A stretch of DNA of 64,000 nt from Endozoicomonas sp965208385 (GTDB lineage: Bacteria; Pseudomonadota; Gammaproteobacteria; Pseudomonadales; Endozoicomonadaceae). A program made the position numbers and the translations under genes. Shown here piece by piece: positions 18,525 through 28,089 of this stretch. The stretch's first letter is position 1, and each line of letters opens with the position of its first letter. The notes under the pieces are model-generated. The model did no database searches and was not told the origin of the DNA. It saw only the letters and a program-made list of their open reading frames with translations. Location of the stretch: NCBI GenBank assembly GCA_965208385.1, contig CBDBOO010000066.1, forward strand, positions 1-64,000, written 5' to 3'.

Positions 18525-19655
18525 ATGAAAATCGCTATCATTGGAACTGTTTCTAGTTCTTTGTTTGGGTTCAGATCTTTGTTTATTCAAATGCTTATTA
18601 GAGAGGGGCACACAGTATATGCATTGGCAATGGATTATACACTTGAATCTGAAGCGAAGGTGAAAATACTGGGTGCTATACCGATACGATATGAAATTCA
18701 AAGGTTTGGACTAAATCCTTTTGTTGATATTAAAAACACAATAAAATTAAGGGGTGTTCTATCTGGTTTGCAGATTGATGTTTGTTTATCGTATTTTTCC
18801 AAACCTGTGATTTTTGGGACGCTTGCTGCCAGATTAGCTAAGGTTCCGAAATGTGTGGGTATGTTGGAGGGTTTAGGTCATACGTTTACCGTACCTCCCG
18901 AAGGTGCTGGTTTGAAGACCAAGCTGATTAAATTAATGCAGGAAATGCTTTATAAGTGTACTCTTCCACAACTTGATAGGCTTATTTTGCTAAATGAGGA
19001 TGATAAACGGGATCTTATTGAGCGGAATTCCATCAATGTGAAAAGTGTAGTTGTGCTTGGTGGTATTGGCCTTGATCTTAATGAATTTCCTTATGTAAAG
19101 CCGCTAGATAGCGATAATGTTAATTTTACCTTTGTCGGTCGCCTTCTGAAGGAAAAGGGAGTGGATTATTTTATTTCGGCTGCAGAAATAGTTAAGGCTA
19201 GATATCCTCAAGTTACGTTTACTATTTTGGGGGCCCCTGAGGTAGGTAGCACAAGCTCCACCTCTATGGTGCGATTGAAGATACTCTGTCAATCAGGAGT
19301 TATTGAATACCCTGGTCAAGTGATGAATGTCCCTGACTGGCTTGCTGCCTGTAGTGTTTTCGTGTTGCCATCTTACTATCGTGAAGGTGTGCCTAGAAGT
19401 ACACAAGAAGCCATGGCGATCGGCCGTGCTGTAATAACGACTGACGTACCTGGTTGTAGAGATACTGTTGAACATAAACGTAATGGAATACTAATACCGG
19501 CCCATGATATAGGTGCCCTTGTAGAGGCGATGTCCTATTTTCTGGAAAATCCTGAGCTGGTTACAAAGATGGGGTTGGAGAGTCACAAAATGGCCTTTGA
19601 TAAATTTGATGCGAATAAAGTTAATGAAAGACTTTATCGTATGATCATTGATTGA
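18525..19655 (+). CDS. GT4-family glycosyltransferase (PglA-like)
   Basis: A 376-residue GT-B glycosyltransferase. It has an N-terminal acceptor domain starting MKIAIIGTVSSSLFGFR and a C-terminal nucleotide-sugar domain with FTFVGRLLKEKGVDYF and the EGVPRSTQEAMAIGR motif that carries the E-X7-E element of family GT4. It resembles PglA-type enzymes that add GalNAc or a related sugar to undecaprenyl-PP-diacetylbacillosamine. ATG 18525 is taken rather than TTG 18519. It stands directly upstream of the PglC-like initiating transferase, which fits this second-sugar role. Confidence 0.85.
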   Translation: MKIAIIGTVSSSLFGFRSLFIQMLIREGHTVYALAMDYTLESEAKVKILGAIPIRYEIQRFGLNPFVDIKNTIKLRGVLSGLQIDVCLSYFSKPVIFGTLAARLAKVPKCVGMLEGLGHTFTVPPEGAGLKTKLIKLMQEMLYKCTLPQLDRLILLNEDDKRDLIERNSINVKSVVVLGGIGLDLNEFPYVKPLDSDNVNFTFVGRLLKEKGVDYFISAAEIVKARYPQVTFTILGAPEVGSTSSTSMVRLKILCQSGVIEYPGQVMNVPDWLAACSVFVLPSYYREGVPRSTQEAMAIGRAVITTDVPGCRDTVEHKRNGILIPAHDIGALVEAMSYFLENPELVTKMGLESHKMAFDKFDANKVNERLYRMIID

Positions 19656-19689
19656 ATGCTAAATACTAATATCTTTCTGAGATTTCACT

Positions 19690-20310
19690 ATGCTCAAACG
19701 CTTAATAGATATTCTTGGATCCGTGATTGCGCTCATTATTTTTAGTCCCATTATAGCGCTTTTATACTGGAAAATTTATTACAATATGGGCGGTCCTGTT
19801 ATTTTTCGGCAAATCCGGCCAGGAAAAAACGGCATGCCTTTTATTATGATAAAATTCAGAACTATGAAAGATACTAGTGATAGTCACGGTAATCCCTTGC
19901 CTGACGAAAAACGCATAACAGAACTTGGAAGTTTTATGCGTCGCACCAGTCTGGATGAGTTACCAGAGTTCTGGAATGTATTAAAAGGTGATATGAGTCT
20001 AGTAGGACCACGCCCTTTATTAATGCAATATTTACCGATCTATTCGAAAGAACAGTTTCGACGTCATGAAATTAAACCAGGCGTTAGCGGTTGGGCTCAG
20101 GTGAATGGCCGCAATGCCATTTCATGGGAGGAAAAGTTTAAATTTGATGTTTGGTATGTAGACAATCAATCACTGTGGCTAGATATCAAGATACTTTTTC
20201 TGACAGTTAAGAAGGTTTTGTTTGAGGAGGATGTTAGTGCAGACAAACATGCTACTATGCCTGTTTTTCAGGGTTCTTCTTTAAATAGAGATTCCAATCA
20301 TAAAGAATAA
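19690..20310 (+). CDS. Initiating sugar-1-phosphate transferase (PglC/WcaJ type)
   Basis: A small polyprenyl-phosphate hexose-1-phosphate transferase of 206 residues. It has an N-terminal membrane segment (LGSVIALIIFSPIIALLYW) and the family motifs KFRTM, RRTSLDELPEFWNVLKGD with the catalytic Asp-Glu pair, and SLVGPRP. It lacks the extra membrane helices of WcaJ, so it is closer to PglC, which loads UDP-diacetylbacillosamine onto undecaprenyl phosphate. The adjacent PglD-, PglE- and PglF-like genes support that substrate. It starts the lipid-linked repeat unit on the cytoplasmic face. Confidence 0.9.
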   Translation: MLKRLIDILGSVIALIIFSPIIALLYWKIYYNMGGPVIFRQIRPGKNGMPFIMIKFRTMKDTSDSHGNPLPDEKRITELGSFMRRTSLDELPEFWNVLKGDMSLVGPRPLLMQYLPIYSKEQFRRHEIKPGVSGWAQVNGRNAISWEEKFKFDVWYVDNQSLWLDIKILFLTVKKVLFEEDVSADKHATMPVFQGSSLNRDSNHKE

Positions 20311-20313
20311 AGT

Positions 20314-20940
20314 ATGCATAAAAATTTGCTTGTTCTAGGTGCGGGTGGGCATGCGAAAGTAGTTGCTGACTGTGCTTTTGCTACTGGTCAATGGAATAAA
20401 ATTAGTTTTTTAGACGACCGTTTTCCCAAGTTGACAATGCTTAATAACTGGGAAGTTATTGGAAAAATATCTGAATTAAGTAAATTCTTAACAGTGTACC
20501 CAGAATTGGCTTTAGGCGTAGGTTCCAACTCACTACGTTTAGACTGGCTTCAATTTGGTCTTTCTGAAGGGTTTCATTTTCCTGTTATTATTCATCCATC
20601 TGCTGTAATTAGCTCCTTTGCTGACATTGATAAAGGTAGTGTTGTCTTTGCTGGTGCTGTGTTAAATATCCATGCAAAACTCGGCGCTGCTTGTATTATC
20701 AATACAGGAGCGAATGTTGATCATGATTGTACCCTTGCCGATGGAGTCCATATCTCCCCTGGTGCTTCTCTTGCTGGAGAAGTAATTGTAGGAAAAGAAG
20801 CTTGGGTATGTATGGGGGCGCAGATCACTCAAGGTAGAAATATTGGTAAGAGTGCCATTGTGGGTGCGGGAGCAGTGGTTTTAAATGATGTTGGTGCACA
20901 TTCTACTGTAGTAGGCGTTCCTGCCTCTCCGGTCAATTAG
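20314..20940 (+). CDS. Sugar O/N-acyltransferase, PglD/NeuD family
   Basis: The 208-residue protein begins LVLGAGGHAKVVAD, the Rossmann-like UDP-sugar-binding start of PglD. It continues into a left-handed beta-helix of hexapeptide repeats (NTGANVDHDCTLADGVHISP). The His of VDHDC is the expected catalytic base. PglD acetylates the 4-amino group of UDP-4-amino-4,6-dideoxy-GlcNAc. It starts four bases after the PglC-like gene and precedes the aminotransferase, as in bacillosamine operons. Confidence 0.88.
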   Translation: MHKNLLVLGAGGHAKVVADCAFATGQWNKISFLDDRFPKLTMLNNWEVIGKISELSKFLTVYPELALGVGSNSLRLDWLQFGLSEGFHFPVIIHPSAVISSFADIDKGSVVFAGAVLNIHAKLGAACIINTGANVDHDCTLADGVHISPGASLAGEVIVGKEAWVCMGAQITQGRNIGKSAIVGAGAVVLNDVGAHSTVVGVPASPVN

Positions 20941-20976
20941 CTTTTTTCTAAATGTTTACTGGTTAAAATTAATTAT

Positions 20977-22155
20977 ATGCTTAGCACACCTTTCTCACCT
21001 TGGCCTTCCTTTACTAAAGAAGAAGCCGATATTGTCTCAAGTATCTTATTATCTAATAAAGTTAATTATTGGACTGGAACTGAAGGTCGTGAGTTTGAAA
21101 AGGAATTCGCCCAATACACCGATAGCAAGCATGCCATCGCTGTTGCCAATGGAACTCTAGCATTAGACCTTGCTTTAAAAGCTCTTGATATAAAAGTAGG
21201 TGATGAAGTAGTTGTTACATCCCGAACATTTCTGGCTTCAGCAAGTTCAATCGTCACTGCTGGTGCAACGCCTGTTTTTGCAGATGTCGATTCTAATACT
21301 CAAAATATTACCACCAGCTCCATTCAAGCAGTTCTCACTGATAAAACCCGCGCCATAATTTGTGTGCACCTCGCTGGTTGGCCCTGCGATATGGATGCAA
21401 TTATGGCACTGGCAAAAACGCATAATCTATATGTGATTGAAGATTGTGCACAAGCGCATGGTGCTAAATATAAAGGTCACTCTGTAGGAAGTATTGGGCA
21501 TATCGGTACCTGGTCTTTTTGTCAGGATAAGATTATGACCACCGGTGGCGAAGGTGGTATGGTCACTACCAATGATAAAAATCTGTGGGAGGACATGTGG
21601 TCTTATAAAGATCATGGTAAATCCTTTGATTCTGTTTATAACAAGAAGCATCCCCCTGGTTTTCGTTGGGTTCATGATTCTATTGGTACAAACTGGCGTC
21701 TGACTGAAATGCAATCAGCTATTGGTAGGATTCAGTTAAAACGAATGCCAGAATGGAATAGGCTGCGTCGTCAAAATGCTGAAGCTATTTCGAATGCCTG
21801 CAGCAAATTTCCTGCCATACGCATTCCACAAATTCCCTCTGATATAGTTCATGCTTTCTATAAATATTATGTATTCGTTCGCTCTGAGAAGTTAAAAGAT
21901 GGCTGGGATAGGGATCGTATTGTTAATGAAATTTGTGAGCAAGGGGTTCCTTGTTACCAGGGCTCCTGCTCAGAGGTTTATCTAGAGAAAGCTTTTGATG
22001 GTACTGGTTGCCGCCCAGAAGAGCGCCTGCCCATTGCTCGAGAGTTGGGCGAAACTAGTCTGATGTTTCTGATTCATCCAACGTTAATGCCTGAAGAAAT
22101 ACAGAAATGTTGCGATACAATTAAGAGCGTAATACTTGAAGCTTCCAAAGCTTGA
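20977..22155 (+). CDS. DegT/DnrJ/EryC1 aminotransferase (PglE-like)
   Basis: A 392-residue PLP-dependent sugar aminotransferase. Visible elements are NGTLALDLALKAL, the PLP-ring Asp in VIEDCAQAHGAKYKG and the internal-aldimine lysine in SFCQDKIMTTGGEGG. With the neighbouring dehydratase it would turn UDP-4-keto-6-deoxy-GlcNAc into the 4-amino sugar. It lies between the PglD-like and PglF-like genes. A related specificity (for example perosamine or 4-amino-fucose) cannot be excluded from sequence alone. Confidence 0.88.
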   Translation: MLSTPFSPWPSFTKEEADIVSSILLSNKVNYWTGTEGREFEKEFAQYTDSKHAIAVANGTLALDLALKALDIKVGDEVVVTSRTFLASASSIVTAGATPVFADVDSNTQNITTSSIQAVLTDKTRAIICVHLAGWPCDMDAIMALAKTHNLYVIEDCAQAHGAKYKGHSVGSIGHIGTWSFCQDKIMTTGGEGGMVTTNDKNLWEDMWSYKDHGKSFDSVYNKKHPPGFRWVHDSIGTNWRLTEMQSAIGRIQLKRMPEWNRLRRQNAEAISNACSKFPAIRIPQIPSDIVHAFYKYYVFVRSEKLKDGWDRDRIVNEICEQGVPCYQGSCSEVYLEKAFDGTGCRPEERLPIARELGETSLMFLIHPTLMPEEIQKCCDTIKSVILEASKA

Positions 22156-22190
22156 GATGATTCTTTAACTTTAATCCATGCGACGACCCT

Positions 22191-24248
22191 ATGCGTTTTC
22201 AATTATTGTCATTATCCCGTTCCCGTAAAAGAATAATAGGTGTTCTATTTGATACCTTGTCCGTATGGGGTTGCCTTTGGTTGACCTTTTATTTGCGTCT
22301 GGGTATTTCAAATCCATTTCAAGAGTATTTACCCGCCTTTTTGGTTGCTACTGCCACATCAGTACCTTTTTTTATTCGGTTTGGACTATACCGTGCAGTC
22401 CTTCGCTATATGGGGTCGGATTCTATTGTTACAATTTTTAAAGCTTGTAGCTTGGCAACCCTTTGTTTAATGCTTGGTGGCTTCTTACTTGGTCAAAATC
22501 ATGTGCCTCGATCGATTCCCTTTATATATTGGTCGCTTCTATTAATAGTTATGACAGTGACTCGCTACGTCATGCGCTCATGGCTTTTAGGGCAAACCAT
22601 CGTAGATATTTTTCCGGAATTTTTTAACCATAAAACTGGGCATGCTGGCCACGGTATTCCAGTTGCAATATTTGGTGCTGGATCATCAGGGGTGCAGTTA
22701 ATGGTAGCCTTGGATAAGGGTATTGAATATCAGCCGGTGGCCTTTTTAGATGATGACAGTGACAAAACGAGTAGAGTTATTCAGGGTAACAAAATATACG
22801 CGCCAACACAGTTCAAGCAGATGATTCAAGAGCGTGGTGCACAGGAAATTTTATTGGCTATACCTTCAGCCACTCGTGCACGTCGTAGAGAAATTGTTCA
22901 AAGCCTGGAACAATACGGGTTACCAATACGCACTGTTCCAGCCATGGCCGATCTGGCCAGTGGTCGAATGAAAATGCAAGAAATACAACATGTAGACATT
23001 GGTGATGTGCTTGGCAGAGAAGAAGTTGCAGCTGATTCTGGATTACTTCAAAAGTGTATACTTGGAAAAACGGTTATGATTACAGGGGCCGGTGGTTCAA
23101 TTGGATCCGAGTTATCTCGACAGATTCTAAGCGTTAAACCTGAAAAGATTGTACTTTTTGAACATTGTGAGTTTAATCTTTATGCCGTTGAGCAAGATTT
23201 GTTAAGAATACGCTCTACCTTACCTGAATGCTCCTCAGTTTCAATTATTCCGATTCTTGGTTCAATAAATAATCCTGCCCGTCTATTAGAGGCAATGAAT
23301 AGGTTTTCTGTTGAAACTATCTATCATGCGGCAGCTTATAAACATGTACCTATGGTTGAGCATAATATAGAAGAAGGTTTACGAAATAATACGCTGGGTA
23401 CTTTATACACAGCTCAAGCGGCTATTCTCGCTGGAGTTGAACGGTTTGTTTTAATTTCAACCGATAAAGCGGTTAGACCCACGAATATAATGGGAGCCTC
23501 AAAACGGTTGGCTGAAATGTCTTTACAAGCCTTGGCTGATCAGGAAAGTCTAACACTCTATAATTCTGAGCTTTATGGACCTGAATACGGTAGTTTTGTA
23601 GAGGTCCACAATAGAACGTGTTTTTCCATGGTTCGGTTTGGGAATGTATTGGGTTCAAGCGGTTCGGTTATACCTCTTTTTCGTGAACAAATCCGAACTG
23701 GCGGTCCGGTGACTGTTACACATCCTGAAATAAATCGATATTTTATGACTATTCCTGAAGCGGCACAACTTGTTATACAAGCAGGCGCTATGGCCTCTGG
23801 CGGCGAAGTGTTTGTACTCGATATGGGGCAACCAATTAAAATTATCGATCTTGCCAAGCGTATGATTGTACTTTCCGGTCTAACGGTTAAGGATGAGTTT
23901 ATTCCTGATGGAGACATAGAAATTATTTTCTCAGGACTTCGCCCAGGTGAGAAACTTTATGAAGAGTTACTCATTGGCGATAATGTAGCAGGTACAGATC
24001 ATCAAAAAATTAGCCAGGCGATGGAAAGTAAACTGAATTGGTTTGAACTGACATGTTTGTTTTCAAATATTACTGAAAGTATGTCAAAGAATGATTTTGA
24101 AAGAGTCAGGGATTTATTACGTGAGGAGGTAGATGGTTTTTTACCATCCAGTGGAATTGTTGACTGGATGGCTGAATCTTCTGTTACAAACCCCGGGCAA
24201 GAATCTTTGTTGTCAAAATCGAATGAGCTAAGACAAAATCTTCATTAA
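22191..24248 (+). CDS. Nucleoside-diphosphate-sugar 4,6-dehydratase, PglF/WbpM type
   Basis: A 685-residue membrane-bound SDR enzyme. It has N-terminal membrane helices (about residues 15-130), a CoA-binding-like domain with VAIFGAGSSGVQL, and then a catalytic domain with the NAD motif ITGAGGSIGSEL and the active-site region STDKAVRPTNIMGASKR. Large members of this family (PglF, WbpM, CapD) make UDP-4-keto-6-deoxy-GlcNAc, the precursor of bacillosamine and related sugars. It completes a F-E-D-C set with the three preceding genes. It is longer than the usual ~600-650 because of an extended C-terminal tail. Confidence 0.9.
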   Translation: MRFQLLSLSRSRKRIIGVLFDTLSVWGCLWLTFYLRLGISNPFQEYLPAFLVATATSVPFFIRFGLYRAVLRYMGSDSIVTIFKACSLATLCLMLGGFLLGQNHVPRSIPFIYWSLLLIVMTVTRYVMRSWLLGQTIVDIFPEFFNHKTGHAGHGIPVAIFGAGSSGVQLMVALDKGIEYQPVAFLDDDSDKTSRVIQGNKIYAPTQFKQMIQERGAQEILLAIPSATRARRREIVQSLEQYGLPIRTVPAMADLASGRMKMQEIQHVDIGDVLGREEVAADSGLLQKCILGKTVMITGAGGSIGSELSRQILSVKPEKIVLFEHCEFNLYAVEQDLLRIRSTLPECSSVSIIPILGSINNPARLLEAMNRFSVETIYHAAAYKHVPMVEHNIEEGLRNNTLGTLYTAQAAILAGVERFVLISTDKAVRPTNIMGASKRLAEMSLQALADQESLTLYNSELYGPEYGSFVEVHNRTCFSMVRFGNVLGSSGSVIPLFREQIRTGGPVTVTHPEINRYFMTIPEAAQLVIQAGAMASGGEVFVLDMGQPIKIIDLAKRMIVLSGLTVKDEFIPDGDIEIIFSGLRPGEKLYEELLIGDNVAGTDHQKISQAMESKLNWFELTCLFSNITESMSKNDFERVRDLLREEVDGFLPSSGIVDWMAESSVTNPGQESLLSKSNELRQNLH

Positions 24249-24297
24249 GAGATTTCTAATTATTTATTCTGTTATCATGTTTATATAAAAGGTTTAA

Positions 24298-25542
24298 ATG
24301 GTAAGGTTAAAAGAATTTTTAGCGATGTACATGTTGCCGGTTGGGTTGTTTATTCAGCTTTCATGTGTCATATGGCTTGGTAGCTCGGCGCAATTAGCCC
24401 AAACTAATATATGGTTGTTATTTCCAGGCGTTATATTTATATTTTTATCAGTCTATAAATTTGGAACGCTTAAATTTAGATCGCTTAAATCTGATTGGCT
24501 GGAGATATTTGTTGGACTGTTTTTAGGATATGGCTTACTAAGCTTGGTTTGGTCCGACACAGATGAAAGCTTTTCTCGTATGTTAAAGAGTGGTTTATCA
24601 ATTACCGTATACCTGTTTGTTCTAAAGGCATTGTCAGTTCAGCAGAGTCGATTAATTAAATTGTTGTGGGCGACATCTGTAGTTGTGGCGTTAGGAGCTA
24701 TTTTATCTCTGATGAATCATTATTTGATTAATGGTGAACCTTTTGGGTACAGGTTGTATCGAGTTTATAGTATTGGCGTATCTGATTTTGGTGATTTTAA
24801 AAACCCCATTCTATCTGGCTTATATCATGCCTGCTTTACAAGCATCATCTTTGTGTGGTTATGTACTAATAAAAAAAATATGTTAGCTAACTCTGCTAGT
24901 TGTTTTCTGTTTTTATTCTTGCTTATTTACCTCTTGCTAACATGGTCCAGAGGGCCATGGATCTCAATATCAGTATCAATGGTTACATTGGCATTTTTGA
25001 TAAATAGTAAAAAATCAAAATTATTTCTAATTACAGCAGGGTTGTTTTTTATTTTGATTGTGAGTCAATATCATCAGCCGTTGTGGACTATATTTTTTGG
25101 AGATGATCTTGGTGATGGTGTCAATAGTCGTTCTATGATCTGGAAAACAGCCATTGAGGATATTTTCCAAAAGCCCATTATTGGTCATGGGTGGGAAGCA
25201 AAATTTCTTGCGAAAGGGCCTGTTTATGCAACTCACCCTCATAGCTATTATCTCAAAGTACTTCATAATTTTGGTCTCGTTGGCGGTGTTTTCTTCACAG
25301 GCATAATTTTAAGTGCAATATATAAAATTAAAAAATATTGGAATGAGCCCGTAGCGAAATATGCATTGGGTATTCTTATCGTCGGACTAGTGGCTATGAT
25401 AACCGACGTCTATCGTGTAATAGAGCGGCCTGGTTATGTATGGGTGATATTCTGGTTACCTATTGGCTTAACCATAGGATTGGGGCAACAACAGCAAGTT
25501 GATCCTGTAAACTCATGGGCTAAAACTGATAATATTCAGTAA
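24298..25542 (+). CDS. O-antigen ligase family protein (WaaL/Wzy_C)
   Basis: 414 residues with about 12 membrane helices and a long periplasmic loop holding the typical conserved pieces: TWSRGPWIS, an arginine-rich NSRSMIWKTAIEDI, GHGWEAKF and the histidine motif ATHPHSYYLKVLHNFGLVGG. The O-antigen ligase family moves the finished glycan from undecaprenyl pyrophosphate to lipid A core. Some members glycosylate pilins or act as polymerases. It is the last gene of the cluster and stops immediately before the cvpA reading frame. Confidence 0.85.
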   Translation: MVRLKEFLAMYMLPVGLFIQLSCVIWLGSSAQLAQTNIWLLFPGVIFIFLSVYKFGTLKFRSLKSDWLEIFVGLFLGYGLLSLVWSDTDESFSRMLKSGLSITVYLFVLKALSVQQSRLIKLLWATSVVVALGAILSLMNHYLINGEPFGYRLYRVYSIGVSDFGDFKNPILSGLYHACFTSIIFVWLCTNKKNMLANSASCFLFLFLLIYLLLTWSRGPWISISVSMVTLAFLINSKKSKLFLITAGLFFILIVSQYHQPLWTIFFGDDLGDGVNSRSMIWKTAIEDIFQKPIIGHGWEAKFLAKGPVYATHPHSYYLKVLHNFGLVGGVFFTGIILSAIYKIKKYWNEPVAKYALGILIVGLVAMITDVYRVIERPGYVWVIFWLPIGLTIGLGQQQQVDPVNSWAKTDNIQ

Positions 25543-25566
25543 TTGTATCAAGTTAAGGATTTCATT

Positions 25567-26067
25567 GTGTCATTTACCTGGATTGACTGGGTCATTCTCA
25601 TTGTTATTGTTGTTTCTTCCCTGATCAGTTTGAAGCGTGGTTTTTTCAAGGAAGTGTTGTCACTTGTTGCCTGGGTTGCTGCGATTTTTATCGCCTGGAC
25701 CTTTGGTGGTGCTCTGTCAGTCAAGTTAGTTGATTATATTCAAACGCCTTCTGTTCGCGTCATAGTGGCCTGTGGTCTGCTATTTGTAGCGACCCTGCTG
25801 GTTGGAGCGCTCATAAACTATATTATTGCAGGCCTGGTTCATGCCACGGGTCTGACGGGTACGGATCGGTTGCTGGGCATGGCCTTTGGTGCACTGCGTG
25901 GCAGTGTACTTGTGATACTTCTTGTTGGTTTATTGAGTTTTGTGCCATTAGAGCAGGACATTGCCTGGAAAAATTCGGTACTATTACCCCACTTTCTGAT
26001 GCTGGCGGACTGGTCAAAACAGATCGTCATGGAAATAGTGGGGCCTCTACTGCAGCAGCAACAATAA
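25567..26067 (+). CDS. cvpA: CvpA family membrane protein
   Basis: A 166-residue protein with four membrane helices, conserved upstream of purF in gammaproteobacteria and needed for colicin V production and envelope homeostasis. GTG 25567 (peptide VSFTWIDWVILIVIV) is taken because AAGGA at 25555-25559 is well spaced. The frame is open back to 25543, right after the ligase gene. The GC content returns to that of the housekeeping genes. The position at the right border of the polysaccharide island marks the old dedD-cvpA junction. Confidence 0.92.
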   Translation: MSFTWIDWVILIVIVVSSLISLKRGFFKEVLSLVAWVAAIFIAWTFGGALSVKLVDYIQTPSVRVIVACGLLFVATLLVGALINYIIAGLVHATGLTGTDRLLGMAFGALRGSVLVILLVGLLSFVPLEQDIAWKNSVLLPHFLMLADWSKQIVMEIVGPLLQQQQ

Positions 26068-26259
26068 TTACACTGCAGATTTTTGTCGAACTAAATCTAT
26101 CAATAGCCAGCAATTCGGGAGTGTTGCGGGCTATTGCTGTTTCTGGGCAATGGAAAATAGGTAATCCGACCGTTGTGGAACAGGCAAATTCCTCAAAAGG
26201 CTGTCGGATTGCCGTACATAGCGTGCATTTTGGAACATAATTCTAACAATGTATGCCAA

Positions 26260-26281
26260 TCACCTTATTACAATAAGGTGA
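26260..26281. promoter_or_regulatory. Perfect 22-bp palindrome before purF
   Basis: TCACCTTATT and its complement AATAAGGTGA flank a central AC, 32 bases before the purF ATG. It could be an operator or an RNA hairpin in the 5' leader. It does not match the E. coli PurR box. A second inverted repeat (AATCCGAC at 26163-26170, GTCGGATT at 26203-26210) lies farther upstream. Confidence 0.55.
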
Positions 26282-26313
26282 GATATTAGCTGATCAAGCC
26301 TGAGGAAGTTTAC

Positions 26314-27819
26314 ATGTGTGGAATCGTCGGTATTTCGGCAACGGTCAATGTCAATCAGCTGTTGTTTGATGCGCTGACCGTACTGCAACACAGAGGGCAG
26401 GACGCTGCAGGGATGGTGACCATTAGTGATGGTCGTTTTTTCCTGCGAAAAGATAATGGTCTGGTTAAAGATGTATTTCGTACCCGGCATATGCGACGTC
26501 TGCATGGCACCATGGGTCTGGCCCATGTTCGCTACCCCACCGCGGGGACTTCCAGTTCTGCAGAGGCTCAGCCATTTTACGTCAATTCCCCTTATGGTAT
26601 TGCTCTTGCGCATAACGGTAATCTGACCAATGCTGAAGAAATTAAACAGGCGCTGTTTGAGAGTGACCTTCGGCACATTAATACCCGTTCGGACTCAGAA
26701 ATCCTCTTGAATGTTTTTGCTCATGAGCTGACAAAACAGGGAAAATTGAAGCCTAAAGCGGTGGATTTCTTTAATGCATTAACGGAAGTTTATCAGCGCT
26801 GTGAAGGCGGCTATGCAGTTGTTGCTATGGTCAATGGTCATGGAATGCTGGGCTTTCGGGATCCTAATGGCATTCGGCCACTGGTGTATGGCAAACGTGA
26901 AGCAGAGCAGGGTACTGAGTATATGTTTGCTTCAGAATCCGTTGCACTGGATGCTCTCGGCTTTGAATTGATAAGGGATGTGGCGCCAGGGGAAGCTATT
27001 TTTATTGATGATAATCATCAGATACACACGCATCAATGTGTAGAAGGGAAATTAAACCCGTGCATGTTTGAATATGTTTATCTGGCGCGTCCTGATTCAA
27101 TTGTAGACGGTGTATTTGTCTATCAGTCCCGTTTACGCATGGGACAAACCCTGGCCAATAAAGTTCTTCGTGAGTGGTCTGATCATGACATTGATGTCGT
27201 TATGCCTATACCGGACACCAGTCGTAATTCAGCGTTGGAAATGGCCACGCGCTTAGGGTTGCCCTATCGTGAAGGGCTTGTAAAAAATCGTTACATTGGT
27301 CGAACATTCATTATGCCTGGACAGGAAATTCGTAAGAAATCCGTCAAGCAAAAATTGAATGCCATCGGGCAGGAATTTGCAGGGAAGAATGTCCTGCTGG
27401 TTGACGATTCCATTGTTCGTGGCACAACCTGTGAACAGATTGTAGAAATGGCGCGTGATGCGGGAGCCAAAAAGGTTTATTTCTGCTCTGCGGCACCCGC
27501 TATTCGTTATCCAAATGTCTATGGTATTGATATGCCTACGTCTGAAGAGCTTATCGCTTATGGCCGCTCTGAGGAGGAAATGTGTGAATTGATCGGGGCT
27601 GACAAGCTGATTTTTCAGGACCTGGATGATTTGAAAAAAGCTGTTTTATCGCTTAATCCAGAAATTGAAGATTTTGACTGTTCTGTATTTGATGGCAAAT
27701 ACCTTGCGGGCAATATTGATGAATCCTATCTTGCCAGGCTTGCCCTGAAGAGGAACTCAAATACCCGGGAAGCGGAAAGCGATATTATTGATTTGTATAA
27801 CGAAGATGATGAAGATTAG
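26314..27819 (+). CDS. purF: Amidophosphoribosyltransferase
   Basis: The first committed step of purine synthesis, making phosphoribosylamine from PRPP and glutamine. The N-terminus MCGIVGIS exposes the catalytic Cys of the Ntn glutaminase domain. The C-terminal phosphoribosyltransferase domain has the PRPP motif VLLVDDSIVRGTT. The 501 aa length matches the family. GAGGAAG just upstream supports ATG 26314. The gene follows cvpA, the normal arrangement, with 246 bases between them that contain a palindrome. Confidence 0.97.
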   Translation: MCGIVGISATVNVNQLLFDALTVLQHRGQDAAGMVTISDGRFFLRKDNGLVKDVFRTRHMRRLHGTMGLAHVRYPTAGTSSSAEAQPFYVNSPYGIALAHNGNLTNAEEIKQALFESDLRHINTRSDSEILLNVFAHELTKQGKLKPKAVDFFNALTEVYQRCEGGYAVVAMVNGHGMLGFRDPNGIRPLVYGKREAEQGTEYMFASESVALDALGFELIRDVAPGEAIFIDDNHQIHTHQCVEGKLNPCMFEYVYLARPDSIVDGVFVYQSRLRMGQTLANKVLREWSDHDIDVVMPIPDTSRNSALEMATRLGLPYREGLVKNRYIGRTFIMPGQEIRKKSVKQKLNAIGQEFAGKNVLLVDDSIVRGTTCEQIVEMARDAGAKKVYFCSAAPAIRYPNVYGIDMPTSEELIAYGRSEEEMCELIGADKLIFQDLDDLKKAVLSLNPEIEDFDCSVFDGKYLAGNIDESYLARLALKRNSNTREAESDIIDLYNEDDED

Positions 27820-28089
27820 ATTCCAGCACCACTTTCAATTTTTGTTGCTTATTTAGTAGCAAGTTTAAATAGAGCGTGATTTTCTGTCTGTTCTACCTTC
27901 GGATCCTGTACGGGAGCTGATGCTAGAACAGGCAGACGTTATTCCTCGGTCTATCCACCGAAATGTCAATTCCTGTGTACTTGTAACACTCATCTGAACC
28001 TGTTAGCGTTCTCAATCAAACGATTGTATGAATTTTCCGTTGTCTTATTAATGTATTAAGTCATTGGGCAGTAGCTGTGTTGAATAATA

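Noticed and set aside
26163..26210. Inverted repeat AATCCGAC/GTCGGATT between cvpA and purF as a terminator
   Set aside because: The arms are 32 bases apart and no T-run follows, so I do not call it a terminator.
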